Positions 33,773 to 42,575 of a stretch of 64,000 nucleotides of DNA are shown here, one piece after another (position 1 is the first letter of the stretch; each line of letters begins with the position of its first letter). Where the stretch lies: assembly GCA_947361615.1 (NCBI GenBank), contig CANAJP010000003.1, positions 17,432 through 81,431 of the forward strand, read 5' to 3'. Both the position numbers and the translations under genes were made by a program. A model generated the notes under the pieces. It was not told the origin of the DNA and ran no database searches. It saw only the letters and a program-made list of their open reading frames with translations. Origin of the DNA: an uncultured Candidatus Melainabacteria bacterium (GTDB lineage Bacteria > Cyanobacteriota > Vampirovibrionia > Gastranaerophilales > Gastranaerophilaceae).

Positions 33773-35962
33773 ATGGTAGGAAAATCGAAAAAGTTATCAA
33801 TTGCATTCTACTGGCATATGCATCAGCCGGTGTATCAGCTTACGCCCGAAAGTGATTATATTATGCCCTGGACAAGGCTTCACGCAGTCAAGGATTACCT
33901 TGATATGCTTACCATTATTAAAAACCACAAAAATATAAAACTAAATTTTAACATTGTTCCAATACTTGTGGATTCATTTATCCGCTACGGTGAACAAGGT
34001 TTCCACGACCTGCATTCCAGAATAACTGTAAAACCGGTTGAAGAACTCACCGACGAGGATAAAAACTTTATTATAAACAATTTCTTTGACGCAAATTATC
34101 AATTTATGATATTACCGCTTAAAGAATATGACCGCTTAATCCACAAATATCAATTTACAAAAGATATTAACGACTTTTCGCCACAGGAATATTCAGACCT
34201 TATGGCGCTTTTCAACCTAGCATGGATTGATAATTCTCACATCAAAGACTATCCGGAATTAAAAGCGTTATACAAAAAAGGCTCCGGCTTTACACTTGAA
34301 GACAGAAAAAAAATCATTGAAATCCAACGCGATATAATCCGTAAGATTATTCCAACATTCAAAAAATATTTAAAATCTAAACGCATAGAAATTACAACAA
34401 GCCCGCATTACCATCCAATATTACCGGCGCTTGTTGATATTGCAGATGTTTCGACGAATTCCAACGGGGATTTACCACTTACGCTTGGCATGAAAAAAGA
34501 TGCAGAAAACCAGATAAAAGAAGCTATAGATATTATAGAAAAAGCATTCGGCGTAAAACCACAGGGGATTTGGCCATCTGAGCACTGTATCAGCAACAAA
34601 ACCCTTAAACTTTTTAGCGATTTAGGTCTAAAATGGACGATCTCTGATGAAGGTGTGCTTTCAAACTCAATAAAATTTGATTTTGTGAGGGATTTCAACG
34701 GAAACCTTGAAAATCCTTATCCGTTATTGAAAGTGTACGATTTTAAATCAAACCTAAAAGTTATTTTTAGAGAAGCCGTATTCCCTAATCTTATCAGTTT
34801 TGAATACCCAAACCACGACTCTGAACGTGCTGCAAACGATCTTTATGACAGAATTAAAACGATTCAAAACAAAATCCAGAATTCACCTGACGACACCCAT
34901 CTGCTAACAATTGCAATGGATGGCGAAAACTGCTGGGAAAACTATGCCAAAGACGGCGCTGTGTTCCTGAACACCCTTTATGGTTTAATCAACGACGATC
35001 CAACCCTTGAAACAGTCTTAATCAGTGATTACGTCGAAAATGAAAAACACTTAAAAGAACTCAATAGCATCAAAGCAGGTTCGTGGATTAATCAGGATTT
35101 CAAACTATGGATTGACGAACCATTGAAAAATTTGGCGTGGTCTTATCTAAAACAAGTTAAGGATGATTTAGAAAACTTTATTCTTTTAAACCCTAATCAT
35201 CCAAACATTGAATCCGCAAAAAAAGAATTGTTTGTTTGTCAGGGCAGCGACTGGTTCTGGTGGTTTGGTGAGCCGAACGACTCAGGCCACGACAATATCT
35301 TTGACTACCTGTTCCGTATGCACTTGAAAAATGTTTACGAATTTCTTGACATGCCTGTACCGGAACGCCTTAATGTTCCGCTTCTCGACTCGCTGGAAGA
35401 ACAATTCGATGCCGAACATCCACTTCCATCCGCAATAGACATGAAATTTCTTGAAATTTCCGACGGGCCTGTACTTCAAGAGAATAAACTGTTTGACAGG
35501 ATAGCCTATGGATGTGATTCAAACAATTTCCATTTAAAATTTTATCTCAATGAATATATGCAAAACAATCCGACCAAATATTATCAAACATTCCAAACAT
35601 ATATCTATATGAGAAATGCGAATAAAAAGCACTATTTATCGCATATTAGATTGATAAACAAGACCGAAAGCATACTGCCGGTCTGTAAAGAAAAATTTCA
35701 CAACGAATTTCAACTCACAGTCGACGACGGAGTGTTAAAATTTTCGCGTCTCACCTCAGCAATTCAAAACGGTCTGTGGGTATTGCAATCGAAAAAAGAT
35801 TTTGCTATCAGTCACGAAAAAACAATAGACGTAACAATTCCGCTAGATAATCTTGATATTGGCGTTGGCGAAGAAATGGAATTTATTATCGCACAATCAA
35901 AATTAGGTGTACTGGATTCAGTAACACCTAATGAAGTTCTATTAAAAGTTAAGAGAATTTAA
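33773..35962 (+). CDS. GH57-family glycoside hydrolase
   Basis: The 729-residue product starts SIAFYWHMHQPVYQL, the GH57 motif HxHQP, and has the catalytic-region motifs GIWPSEHCISNKTL (nucleophile Glu) and TIAMDGENCWENYAKDG. GH57 enzymes are alpha-amylases, amylopullulanases or 4-alpha-glucanotransferases acting on glycogen, starch or maltodextrins. There is no signal peptide, so a cytoplasmic glycogen or maltodextrin role is likely. The C-terminal ~200 residues form a beta-rich accessory domain. No ribosome site is obvious before the ATG. Confidence 0.9.
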   Translation: MVGKSKKLSIAFYWHMHQPVYQLTPESDYIMPWTRLHAVKDYLDMLTIIKNHKNIKLNFNIVPILVDSFIRYGEQGFHDLHSRITVKPVEELTDEDKNFIINNFFDANYQFMILPLKEYDRLIHKYQFTKDINDFSPQEYSDLMALFNLAWIDNSHIKDYPELKALYKKGSGFTLEDRKKIIEIQRDIIRKIIPTFKKYLKSKRIEITTSPHYHPILPALVDIADVSTNSNGDLPLTLGMKKDAENQIKEAIDIIEKAFGVKPQGIWPSEHCISNKTLKLFSDLGLKWTISDEGVLSNSIKFDFVRDFNGNLENPYPLLKVYDFKSNLKVIFREAVFPNLISFEYPNHDSERAANDLYDRIKTIQNKIQNSPDDTHLLTIAMDGENCWENYAKDGAVFLNTLYGLINDDPTLETVLISDYVENEKHLKELNSIKAGSWINQDFKLWIDEPLKNLAWSYLKQVKDDLENFILLNPNHPNIESAKKELFVCQGSDWFWWFGEPNDSGHDNIFDYLFRMHLKNVYEFLDMPVPERLNVPLLDSLEEQFDAEHPLPSAIDMKFLEISDGPVLQENKLFDRIAYGCDSNNFHLKFYLNEYMQNNPTKYYQTFQTYIYMRNANKKHYLSHIRLINKTESILPVCKEKFHNEFQLTVDDGVLKFSRLTSAIQNGLWVLQSKKDFAISHEKTIDVTIPLDNLDIGVGEEMEFIIAQSKLGVLDSVTPNEVLLKVKRI

Positions 35963-36619
35963 TTACTCAGGTCGACAAGTTGCAACAGCTGATGCAGCAA
36001 GAGCTACAGCACCTGCAACCAAACCACCTATTATCATGCGTTCATTTTTAATGGTTTTCATTGCACGTTCAAGAACAGCATGACCATCTTGAGTGATAGT
36101 TGTCCCTGCTTTAACTAATTTTTTCTTGTTGAAACCGTCTTTAACCAATGCTTTTGCTTCTGCTTCAGTTGTATTGCTGTTCAATAAAATTTGTTTTCCA
36201 TCTTCTGAGAATTTAACTTCGCCATTTTCTGCAATTTTATTTTCAACAACTTCTTTAAGTTTATCGCGTAACCCTTTTCCTTTTAATGCATTGCCTTTGT
36301 CATCAACCATTTGCTCACGTTTAATTTCTAAGAAATCTCCGAAACGATTGAAAAACTTCTCTGTTTGAGCATTGTTAGCGTAAGTTTTATCAGTAGCATA
36401 AACTGTATCAAGATAATCTTTTGCGCTTGCCGCATTTAAAAGTTTATAAAGTTTATCAGAATTCATCTCTTTAACAACTTCCTTGACGAACCTGTCAGAA
36501 GTTGCCTGACTTTTAGCATTAACAAGCGGCATATAATTACCAGCTGCAACGCCAGCACCGATTCCTGCGACTGTACTTGCTGCGATAATACCTGTACGAT
36601 TTTGATTATTAACTTGCAT
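35963..36619 (-). CDS. Unknown protein with Gly/Ala-rich hydrophobic ends
   Basis: The 218-residue product has an N-terminal segment IIAASTVAGIGAGVAAGNY and a C-terminal segment MIIGGLVAGAVALAASAVAT, both glycine-zipper-like. They flank a charged helical middle rich in K, E and N. It is probably membrane associated at both ends. TTGGAGAA precedes the ATG. It converges on the GH57 gene with no gap between the stops. I recognise no family. Confidence 0.6.
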   Translation of the reverse strand: MQVNNQNRTGIIAASTVAGIGAGVAAGNYMPLVNAKSQATSDRFVKEVVKEMNSDKLYKLLNAASAKDYLDTVYATDKTYANNAQTEKFFNRFGDFLEIKREQMVDDKGNALKGKGLRDKLKEVVENKIAENGEVKFSEDGKQILLNSNTTEAEAKALVKDGFNKKKLVKAGTTITQDGHAVLERAMKTIKNERMIIGGLVAGAVALAASAVATCRPE

Positions 36620-36718
36620 ACAATTTCTCCAATTTAAAGAAAACTACACACTTTATACAAAACTAAACATAAATTTATTTGCTAGTTAAAGCAAAAATTT
36701 TACATTTGTTAACCATTT

Positions 36719-36804
36719 GTCATCCTGAACTCGATTCAGAATCTATCCAGTGTGACGGGCTATCGGTTTCGCTTGCCAGATTCCGAAACAAGTTCGGAAT
36801 GACA
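36719..36804. repeat. Dispersed inverted-repeat element, intact copy
   Basis: An 86-base element with ~27-base inverted ends. The left end is TGTCATCCTGAACTCGATTC and the right end, read on the minus strand, is TGTCATTCCGAACTTGTTTC. Both continue into AGAATCT or GGAATCT. The centre is ATCCAGTGTGACGGGCTATCGG. Each end is itself partly palindromic. It sits between an ORFan and dut. Confidence 0.75.
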
Positions 36805-36822
36805 GGAAAAGGGTTAGCCACC

Positions 36823-37260
36823 TTACTTTCCTGTAGAGCCGAAACCACCTTCGCCACGAACGGTGTCAGAAAGTTCCGTTACAACTTCGATTTTTGCTTG
36901 TTCGTACTTCGCAATAACCATTTGTGCAACACGTTCACACGGTTGAATAACGTAAGATTGGGTTGATAGGTTCACAAGCGCAATACAAACTTCTCCGCGG
37001 TAATCTTCATCAACTGTTCCAACACAGTTAATCAAAGAAATTCCGTGTTTGATTGACAAGCCGGAACGCGGTCTGATTTGCGCTTCGTAACCGTGTTCAA
37101 GTTCAATTTTTAATCCTGTAGGGATTAACTTGCGTTCTAACGGTTTCAAAACAATCGGTTCAGCGATTGCAGCGCATAAATCCATGCCTGCAGCGCCTTC
37201 TGTTTTGTATTCAGGAACATTCACGTTATGTGGTAAACGTTGAATTTTTAAAACTGTCAT
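36823..37260 (-). CDS. dut: dUTP diphosphatase
   Basis: The 145-residue trimeric dUTPase hydrolyses dUTP to dUMP. Motifs seen are AAGMDLCAA (motif 1), RPRSGLSIKHGI (motif 2), NCVGTVDEDYRGEVCI (motif 3), CERVAQMVI (motif 4) and RGEGGFGSTG (motif 5). GAGGAGAAATT precedes the ATG. It lies 10 bases after alaS, so they are probably co-transcribed. Confidence 0.97.
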   Translation of the reverse strand: MTVLKIQRLPHNVNVPEYKTEGAAGMDLCAAIAEPIVLKPLERKLIPTGLKIELEHGYEAQIRPRSGLSIKHGISLINCVGTVDEDYRGEVCIALVNLSTQSYVIQPCERVAQMVIAKYEQAKIEVVTELSDTVRGEGGFGSTGK

Positions 37261-37270
37261 AATTTCTCCT

Positions 37271-39913
37271 CTATTTTAAAATTTGTGTTTCAATCGCTGC
37301 AAGAGCGTCGTCAAGTTTTGACGCATCTTTTACGCCGCCTTGTGCAAAGTTTGGACGACCACCGCCGTTAGCACCTGTTGCACGGGCAATTTCGCCAACA
37401 ATTTTGCCAGCATTGACACCTTTTTGGATAAAGCTGTCAGAAACTTTTGCCAATACCATCCTGTCATTAGCAAGAACAATTACACACTCGCCAAGTTTAT
37501 TTGCAAGAAGTTCCACACCAGCTTTAACGCCGTCTGCGTCAAAGTTTTCGATTTTAGATATGAACACTTTTCCGCCATCAACGTCTTTCGCGCGTGAAAT
37601 AAATGTTGAGAATTTATTTCTTGCTGCTTCTTCTTTTAGTTGTGCAAGTTGTTTTTGAAGCTCACGATTTTCTTCCGCAAGTTTTTCAACACGTTCAAGA
37701 ACTTCATCAGTGTGAACTTTAAATCTAGCTTCAAGTGCGTTTGTAACTTTAGCTTTTTCGTTCATATATTCAAGTGCAGCTTTAGCAACAACAAGTTCAA
37801 TACGTCTGGTACCTGCTGCGATTGCACTTTCAGAAACGATTTTAACTAATCTTAAATCGCCCGTGTTTTTCGCGTGCGTACCAGCACAGAATTCACGAGA
37901 AATAACAGCCGGTGCGTTTTCTTGACATTTGCAGCCCCCGCCACATTTACATTTCTTCGCTCCGCCTATAGATACAACACGAACAACATCTTCGTATTTT
38001 TCACCAAATAATGCAGTTGCACCTGTAAGTTTCGCTTCTTCTATATCCATAACATCTGTGCGAACCGTAAGTTTTTCGCTAATCCATTCGTTCATAAGGT
38101 TTTCAACCTTAACGACCTCATCAGGAGTCATTGCACGTGAGAAAGTAAAGTCAAATCTCATACGATTTTCTTCAACCTGTGAACCAGCCTGCTTAACCTC
38201 ATCGCCTAATGTTTTAACAAGCGCTGCTTGAAGTAAGTGAGCAGATGTATGGTGAACGCGGATTTCTGAACGTCTTGCCGCATCAATAGAAGCGCAAACA
38301 CTGTCACCGATAACAACTTCGCCGTTAAGAATTTGGCATCTATGAACAAATAAGTGATTAACTTTAAATGTTGTCAAAACTTCTGCTTTAAGGTTTTCAC
38401 TTTCGATTATACCGCTGTCGCCAACCTGTCCGCCGCATTCTGCGTAGAACGGAGTTTTGTCAAGAACGATGTCAACAAAGCCTTCACCTTCAACCTGAGC
38501 GAGAATTTTCGCATCGCACACGGTTTCATCGTAGCCTACAAACTCAGTTGAACCCACCTGTTCTTCTATTTTTGCATATTTAATATCGCCTGTAACTGAA
38601 ATTTTCGCAGTAGCAGCTTTTGCACGATCCTTCTGTTCTTGCATAGCCTTTTTGAAGCCATCTTCATCAACCTTGAGGCCGTTTTCCTCAGCGATTTCAC
38701 GTGTAAGTTCAAACGGGAAACCGAAAGTATCATAAAGTCTGAATGCGCTTTCACCGTCGATATCTTTTTTGTCAGCGATAAACTCTTCTAACAACTTGTA
38801 ACCACGGTCAAGTGTAACCTTGAAGCGTTCTTCTTCTTTCTTGATAACATCTTTGATTTTCGCCTGATTTTTAACAAGTTCTGGATAAGCTTCACCGTAG
38901 TGTTCAATAACAGTATCAACAAGTTTGTAGAGGAATGGTAAATCCATTCCGAGGATTTTTCCATGACGGAGCGCACGTCTTAAAATCATTCTCAAAACAT
39001 AGCTTCTGCCTTCATTTCCAGGGATTACACCGTCAGAAATCAAGAAAGTTACGCAACGCGCGTGGTCTGTAATTATACGCAATGAAATATCTGTTTTTTC
39101 AGATTTTTTGTAAGGAACGCCACTCATTTCACAGACCTTGTCCAGAATAGGTTTTAAAAGGTCAGTTTCAAAAGTTGATGCAACGCCCTGACACACCATT
39201 GTAATACGTTCTAAGCCCATGCCTGTATCAACGTTTTTCTTTTCAAGCGGGGATTGATTACCCTCTTCATCCTGATAAAGTTCGGTAAAAACGAGGTTCC
39301 AAATTTCAACCCAGCGGTCGCATTCACAAGTATCAATACCACAGTCGTCAGAACATTTGTATTGTTCACCTAAATCATAGTGAATTTCCGTGCAAGGACC
39401 GCAAGAACCAGACGCCCCGGGAGGCCCCCAGAAGTTATCCTTTTTACCTTTGCGTTTAATACGTTCAGCCGGAACACCGATACTTTGCCAGATTTCCGCG
39501 GCTTCGTCGTCAGTTTCAAAAATAGTAATCCATAATCTGTCTTTATCAAGTTTTAAAACTTCGGTTACAAATTCCCACGCCCAAGGAATAATTTCTCTTT
39601 TGTAATAGTCTCCAAAAGAGAAGTTACCAAGCATTTCAAAGAAAGTGTGGTGGCGCGGAGTACGACCAACATTTTCAATATCAGAATCTTTTCCGCCTGC
39701 TCTTGCGCATTTTTGGCAAGACGCAGCGCGCGCAGGGTCGTACGGCGGTTTTACAATACCTAAAAACATAGGTAAAAATTGAAGCATGCCTGCTGTAGTC
39801 AACAATACAGTTGGATTATCCGGCACAAGGCTTGAACTTTCAACGATAGTGTGCTGATGTTTATTTTTAAAGTAATCTAAGTATAACTGTCTAATCTGAT
39901 TTCCTGTTAACAT
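37271..39913 (-). CDS. alaS: Alanyl-tRNA synthetase (Cys-rich insert in editing domain)
   Basis: The 880-residue product has the class II core (DNPTVLLTTAGMLQFLPMFLG, HHTFFEMLGNFSFGDYYK), the editing-domain HHTSAHLLQAAL and CAGTHAKNTGDLR, and the C-terminal DHHA1 domain (GGGRPNFAQGG). An unusual insert KKCKCGGGCKCQENAPAVI lies just before the editing CxGTH motif, where most AlaRS have a short turn; it adds four cysteines. It is otherwise of normal length. GAGGAATATT precedes the ATG. Confidence 0.97.
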   Translation of the reverse strand: MLTGNQIRQLYLDYFKNKHQHTIVESSSLVPDNPTVLLTTAGMLQFLPMFLGIVKPPYDPARAASCQKCARAGGKDSDIENVGRTPRHHTFFEMLGNFSFGDYYKREIIPWAWEFVTEVLKLDKDRLWITIFETDDEAAEIWQSIGVPAERIKRKGKKDNFWGPPGASGSCGPCTEIHYDLGEQYKCSDDCGIDTCECDRWVEIWNLVFTELYQDEEGNQSPLEKKNVDTGMGLERITMVCQGVASTFETDLLKPILDKVCEMSGVPYKKSEKTDISLRIITDHARCVTFLISDGVIPGNEGRSYVLRMILRRALRHGKILGMDLPFLYKLVDTVIEHYGEAYPELVKNQAKIKDVIKKEEERFKVTLDRGYKLLEEFIADKKDIDGESAFRLYDTFGFPFELTREIAEENGLKVDEDGFKKAMQEQKDRAKAATAKISVTGDIKYAKIEEQVGSTEFVGYDETVCDAKILAQVEGEGFVDIVLDKTPFYAECGGQVGDSGIIESENLKAEVLTTFKVNHLFVHRCQILNGEVVIGDSVCASIDAARRSEIRVHHTSAHLLQAALVKTLGDEVKQAGSQVEENRMRFDFTFSRAMTPDEVVKVENLMNEWISEKLTVRTDVMDIEEAKLTGATALFGEKYEDVVRVVSIGGAKKCKCGGGCKCQENAPAVISREFCAGTHAKNTGDLRLVKIVSESAIAAGTRRIELVVAKAALEYMNEKAKVTNALEARFKVHTDEVLERVEKLAEENRELQKQLAQLKEEAARNKFSTFISRAKDVDGGKVFISKIENFDADGVKAGVELLANKLGECVIVLANDRMVLAKVSDSFIQKGVNAGKIVGEIARATGANGGGRPNFAQGGVKDASKLDDALAAIETQILK

Positions 39914-40009
39914 AATATTCCTCTTCTAACTAATATATAGAAACATGGTATTACGAAAACAGTTGATTTTAAATAGAATTATAAGTTATTTAAAGATAAA
40001 ATTAAACAC

Positions 40010-40036
40010 TTGAAAAAAATTTATGTTTGATATAAT
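40010..40036 (+). promoter_or_regulatory. Putative promoter of tRNA-Leu
   Basis: TTGAAA and TATAAT lie 15 bases apart, 17 bases before the mature tRNA 5' end. The -10 is perfect; the spacer is slightly short. Confidence 0.45.
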
Positions 40037-40053
40037 ATAAAGGAGCACTTCAT

Positions 40054-40139
40054 GCCGGAGTGATGGAATTGGTAGACGTGCCAGACTCAAAATCTGGTGA
40101 GGATCACACCTCGTGTCGGTTCGACCCCGACCTTCGGCA
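40054..40139 (+). tRNA. tRNA-Leu (anticodon CAA)
   Basis: The cloverleaf folds cleanly. The acceptor stem is GCCGGAG/CTTCGGC with A as discriminator base. The D-arm contains TGGTAGAC. The anticodon stem is CCAGA/TCTGG with loop CTCAAAA (anticodon CAA, reading UUG). A long class II variable arm (TGAGGATCACACCTCG) and the T-arm GTCGG-TTCGACC-CCGAC follow. The 3' CCA is not encoded. This is the only tRNA I found in the window. Confidence 0.95.
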
Positions 40140-40180
40140 AATAATAAGCCCTTCGTTTTTACGAGGGGCTTATTATTTTT
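40140..40180 (+). terminator. Intrinsic terminator after tRNA-Leu
   Basis: AATAATAAGCCCTTCG and CGAGGGGCTTATTATT form a long stem with one wobble, followed by six T. It begins directly at the tRNA 3' end. Confidence 0.85.
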
Positions 40181-40197
40181 TGTGGGCGGGGGAGAAC

Positions 40198-40315
40198 CGT
40201 GTCGGTTCGGAGAATTTTCGGTAGGGTGAAGCGGAGCGAAACCCGTAACTTGTCCAGAAGCGTGGTTCTGGACAAAGCCGAATAATCCGAAAGAACCCCG
40301 ACCTTCGGCAAATAA
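40198..40315 (+). repeat. Split second copy of the tRNA-Leu 3' end with 85-bp palindromic insert
   Basis: CGTGTCGGTTCG (40198-40209) and ACCCCGACCTTCGGCAAATAA (40295-40315) are together identical to the contiguous 33 bases 40112-40144 of tRNA-Leu and its 3' flank. Between them lie 85 bases (40210-40294) holding the perfect stem TTGTCCAGAA-gcgtgg-TTCTGGACAA, a GGGT...ACCC stem, and outer TTCGG/CCGAA repeats. The split falls exactly in the T-loop. It could be a remnant of tRNA-targeted integration or a small palindromic element. Confidence 0.75.
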
Positions 40316-40350
40316 AAGAGGGATACCGATGGTATCCCTCTTTTATTTTT
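40311..40350. terminator. Bidirectional intrinsic terminator
   Basis: AATAAAAGAGGGATACC-gat-GGTATCCCTCTTTTATT is a perfect 17-bp stem followed by TTTATTG on the plus side. On the minus strand it can end the lysozyme-like gene, which stops 10 bases away. Confidence 0.8.
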
Positions 40351-40359
40351 ATTGAAATA

Positions 40360-41145
40360 TTATTTCTTCGCCATTACTGGATTTAGGATTGTTGTTTTTA
40401 TATTATTTAATACCATTTGCAAATCTGTTTTGGTAATTTTTAAATCCTTGTCATAATCTAATGGCTTATTAGCTTCATATAATGTTTTAGTAATTGAATC
40501 TGTTGCACTTGTTAAAAATGGTTTATTTACTCGTGCGGGAGTATAAAAAAGTGCATAAAGCTCGCCGCCCGTAAGTTTCCCTTTGTGCTTCCTCATATAA
40601 GTATTTTTCATTGTCAATATATAATTTCTTACATATGGCATTTGCTCTGCACGCGATAACGATAGGAATTTTTCCATTGAAATTTCACTACTAAGCTTGA
40701 TTGCATCCTTGCCTAATTGCCCAAGACCAGCAAAACTTCCGTTTTTCACATCGGGTTCAAACTTTGACTCTTTGTATAAAAGAGCGGTTAAATCTTCAGC
40801 TTCACAGTTTACTTTTTCTGAGGTCTTAATAATTTCGCTGACAAATTCATCCTTTACGTCCGGGACTACATTTGCTACCATTTTTTTTATCCGTTGAAAT
40901 TCAACAGTTTCAATAATATCCCCAAAAATATTTTCCATAGACTTTACAGCCTGTTTTTGGATATTAGTCTCAACAGGCATTCTTTCGGGTGCATGACTTG
41001 CTATTGGCGCAGTTAAGGCGTGTGCTGCAATCATTATCGCAGGATATGTTTTTTTTATTATAGTTTTTGGCGTGGCGCAAATTCTCTTTAATGTTCCAAA
41101 CCTATTTACGCCTATATTAGAGTTGGTAATTCGTGGTAAATGCAT
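40360..41145 (-). CDS. Putative lysozyme/lytic-transglycosylase-like protein
   Basis: The 261-residue product has a basic N-terminus with RFGTLKRI, then a hydrophobic stretch AIMIAAHALTAPIASHA that could be a late signal or anchor. A C-terminal domain follows with DLTALLYKESKFEPDVKNGSFAGLGQLGKDAI. The E-S-x-F ... GLGQL arrangement is that of SLT/goose-lysozyme catalytic cores (usually ESxF...GLMQI), with the Glu of YKES as likely acid. ELYALFYTPARV resembles the later core. If correct it cleaves peptidoglycan outside the inner membrane. Confidence 0.6.
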   Translation of the reverse strand: MHLPRITNSNIGVNRFGTLKRICATPKTIIKKTYPAIMIAAHALTAPIASHAPERMPVETNIQKQAVKSMENIFGDIIETVEFQRIKKMVANVVPDVKDEFVSEIIKTSEKVNCEAEDLTALLYKESKFEPDVKNGSFAGLGQLGKDAIKLSSEISMEKFLSLSRAEQMPYVRNYILTMKNTYMRKHKGKLTGGELYALFYTPARVNKPFLTSATDSITKTLYEANKPLDYDKDLKITKTDLQMVLNNIKTTILNPVMAKK

Positions 41146-41241
41146 ATATTTCCCTAGTGTTTTACTTTAATAATTCTTGCTAAATATAAATCTTGCAATA
41201 TATTAAAACCGAAATATTTTATAAAGTCAATAATAAATTTG

Positions 41242-41835
41242 CTAGTCGGTAATTGCAATCTGCTTTTCATATATTAAAGTTTTAATTGTTTTTCCATTTA
41301 TAAAGGTTTCAACTTCTTTCTTTAAGATAAAATTATTCTTTTTATAATAATCATAATTGCAAGTCGTATCCGTCCACAGGCAAATTTTACTTATACCATT
41401 TTCAATACAAGCTTTCACAAGTTCCGTAAGAAGCATTCTCCCGCAGCCTTTTTGAGTGCTTACAAACAAGCCGAGAATTACATAATTCTCATCAATAATT
41501 TCCTTTAAGCTTTTACCGCAAGCTTCCAGATAATCAAACAGCTCAAGTACAATTTGTTGTTCCTGCTTAGATTCCAGCAACTGAACTTTATTTTTATACT
41601 CCACAAGCTTCTTGCTATTATCAGTTTTTGTAAACGCTAATAAATAAGCTTTCAGGTTATTCTCATCGACTATACTAAATGAATATTTACGATTCAAGTC
41701 ATAATATTCGACCATAAAACTATAAATCAAAGTTTGCAATTCCACACTTTGATTGGTATAAAAATCTCCCCACGTTAATTGTGATAAATTCGAAGCTTCT
41801 TTAATATCTGAATCTTGAAAGTTTCTGATTAACAT
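41242..41835 (-). CDS. GNAT-family N-acetyltransferase
   Basis: The 197-residue product has the GNAT layout: MLIRNFQDSDIKEASNLSQLTW at the N-terminus, the acetyl-CoA loop ILGLFVSTQKGCGRMLLTELVKACIENG near residue 125, and the C-terminal CNYDYYKKNNFILKKEV strand-helix pattern (Y-x-x-x-G/N-F). The P-loop is KGCGRML in place of the usual Q/RxxGxG/A. The substrate is unknown. GAAAGGGGGGTAAT precedes the ATG. It follows pnuC with a 1-base gap. Confidence 0.85.
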   Translation of the reverse strand: MLIRNFQDSDIKEASNLSQLTWGDFYTNQSVELQTLIYSFMVEYYDLNRKYSFSIVDENNLKAYLLAFTKTDNSKKLVEYKNKVQLLESKQEQQIVLELFDYLEACGKSLKEIIDENYVILGLFVSTQKGCGRMLLTELVKACIENGISKICLWTDTTCNYDYYKKNNFILKKEVETFINGKTIKTLIYEKQIAITD

Positions 41836-41836
41836 A

Positions 41837-42529
41837 TTACCCCCCTTTCTTCATATCTTTCTGCCACGTAATAAGAAAATATATCCCGAGAAAAAAATAA
41901 ACTGTCCACATCATAAATGTAGCAAGCGTTCTTGAACCATGCAAAACGAGATTCAACCACATTAAGGCTGAAAGACCGTTTACAACTATCCAGATATACC
42001 ACTGTTCAATACACCGTTTCACTGTCAATAGTAAACCTGCAATTGAAAATACAGTCGTAACAGCATCGATTACAGGCGCTGTATCACCTGTAATTTTCAA
42101 CACATAAGCCAATACAACAGAACCGGCAAAAATCGACACAGCACAAACAATTCTATCCTTTAAACTTAATCTTGTTTTTTCTATTACATGCGTATCCGTG
42201 CGTAAATGCTTTCTCCATCTAAAAATTCCAAGGATTTGCATAGGGAAATAATACAGAGCATAAAGCGCCAGATTCCCCCACAATCCGTTGATTAATGACA
42301 AGTATGCATAACACATCGTCCCGCAAAGCCCAATATAATAACAGGAAATCTTTCCTTTGCCCGCAAGTATTGTATAACTTATTCCACAAACAGCCGAAAC
42401 CATTGCGACAGGAGTATCTCCCATATAAATAGAGGCCAGCAGAATAAACAGAATTATTGACGGAAAAACAATCCGCTCAAACTTTCCCCAGCCGTTTAAT
42501 TCTCGTTTGATAAAATTAATTAAGTCCAC
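41837..42529 (-). CDS. pnuC: Nicotinamide riboside transporter PnuC
   Basis: PnuC facilitates uptake of nicotinamide riboside for NAD salvage. The product has about seven membrane segments and the family motifs GLCGTMCYAYLSLINGLWGNLALYALYYFPMQILGIFRWRKH and TVKRCIEQWYIWIVVNGLSALMWL, which hold substrate-binding W, Q and N residues. I use the GTG at 42529 (230 residues, usual length). The track's upstream start overlaps the divergent ORFan. TATAAT stands exactly 6 bases before this GTG, suggesting a leaderless mRNA. No nadR or other salvage gene is adjacent. Confidence 0.88.
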   Translation of the reverse strand: MDLINFIKRELNGWGKFERIVFPSIILFILLASIYMGDTPVAMVSAVCGISYTILAGKGKISCYYIGLCGTMCYAYLSLINGLWGNLALYALYYFPMQILGIFRWRKHLRTDTHVIEKTRLSLKDRIVCAVSIFAGSVVLAYVLKITGDTAPVIDAVTTVFSIAGLLLTVKRCIEQWYIWIVVNGLSALMWLNLVLHGSRTLATFMMWTVYFFLGIYFLITWQKDMKKGG

Positions 42530-42575
42530 ATGTATATTATATGCTAAAATTGGATTTTTGTGAAATACTATTAAA

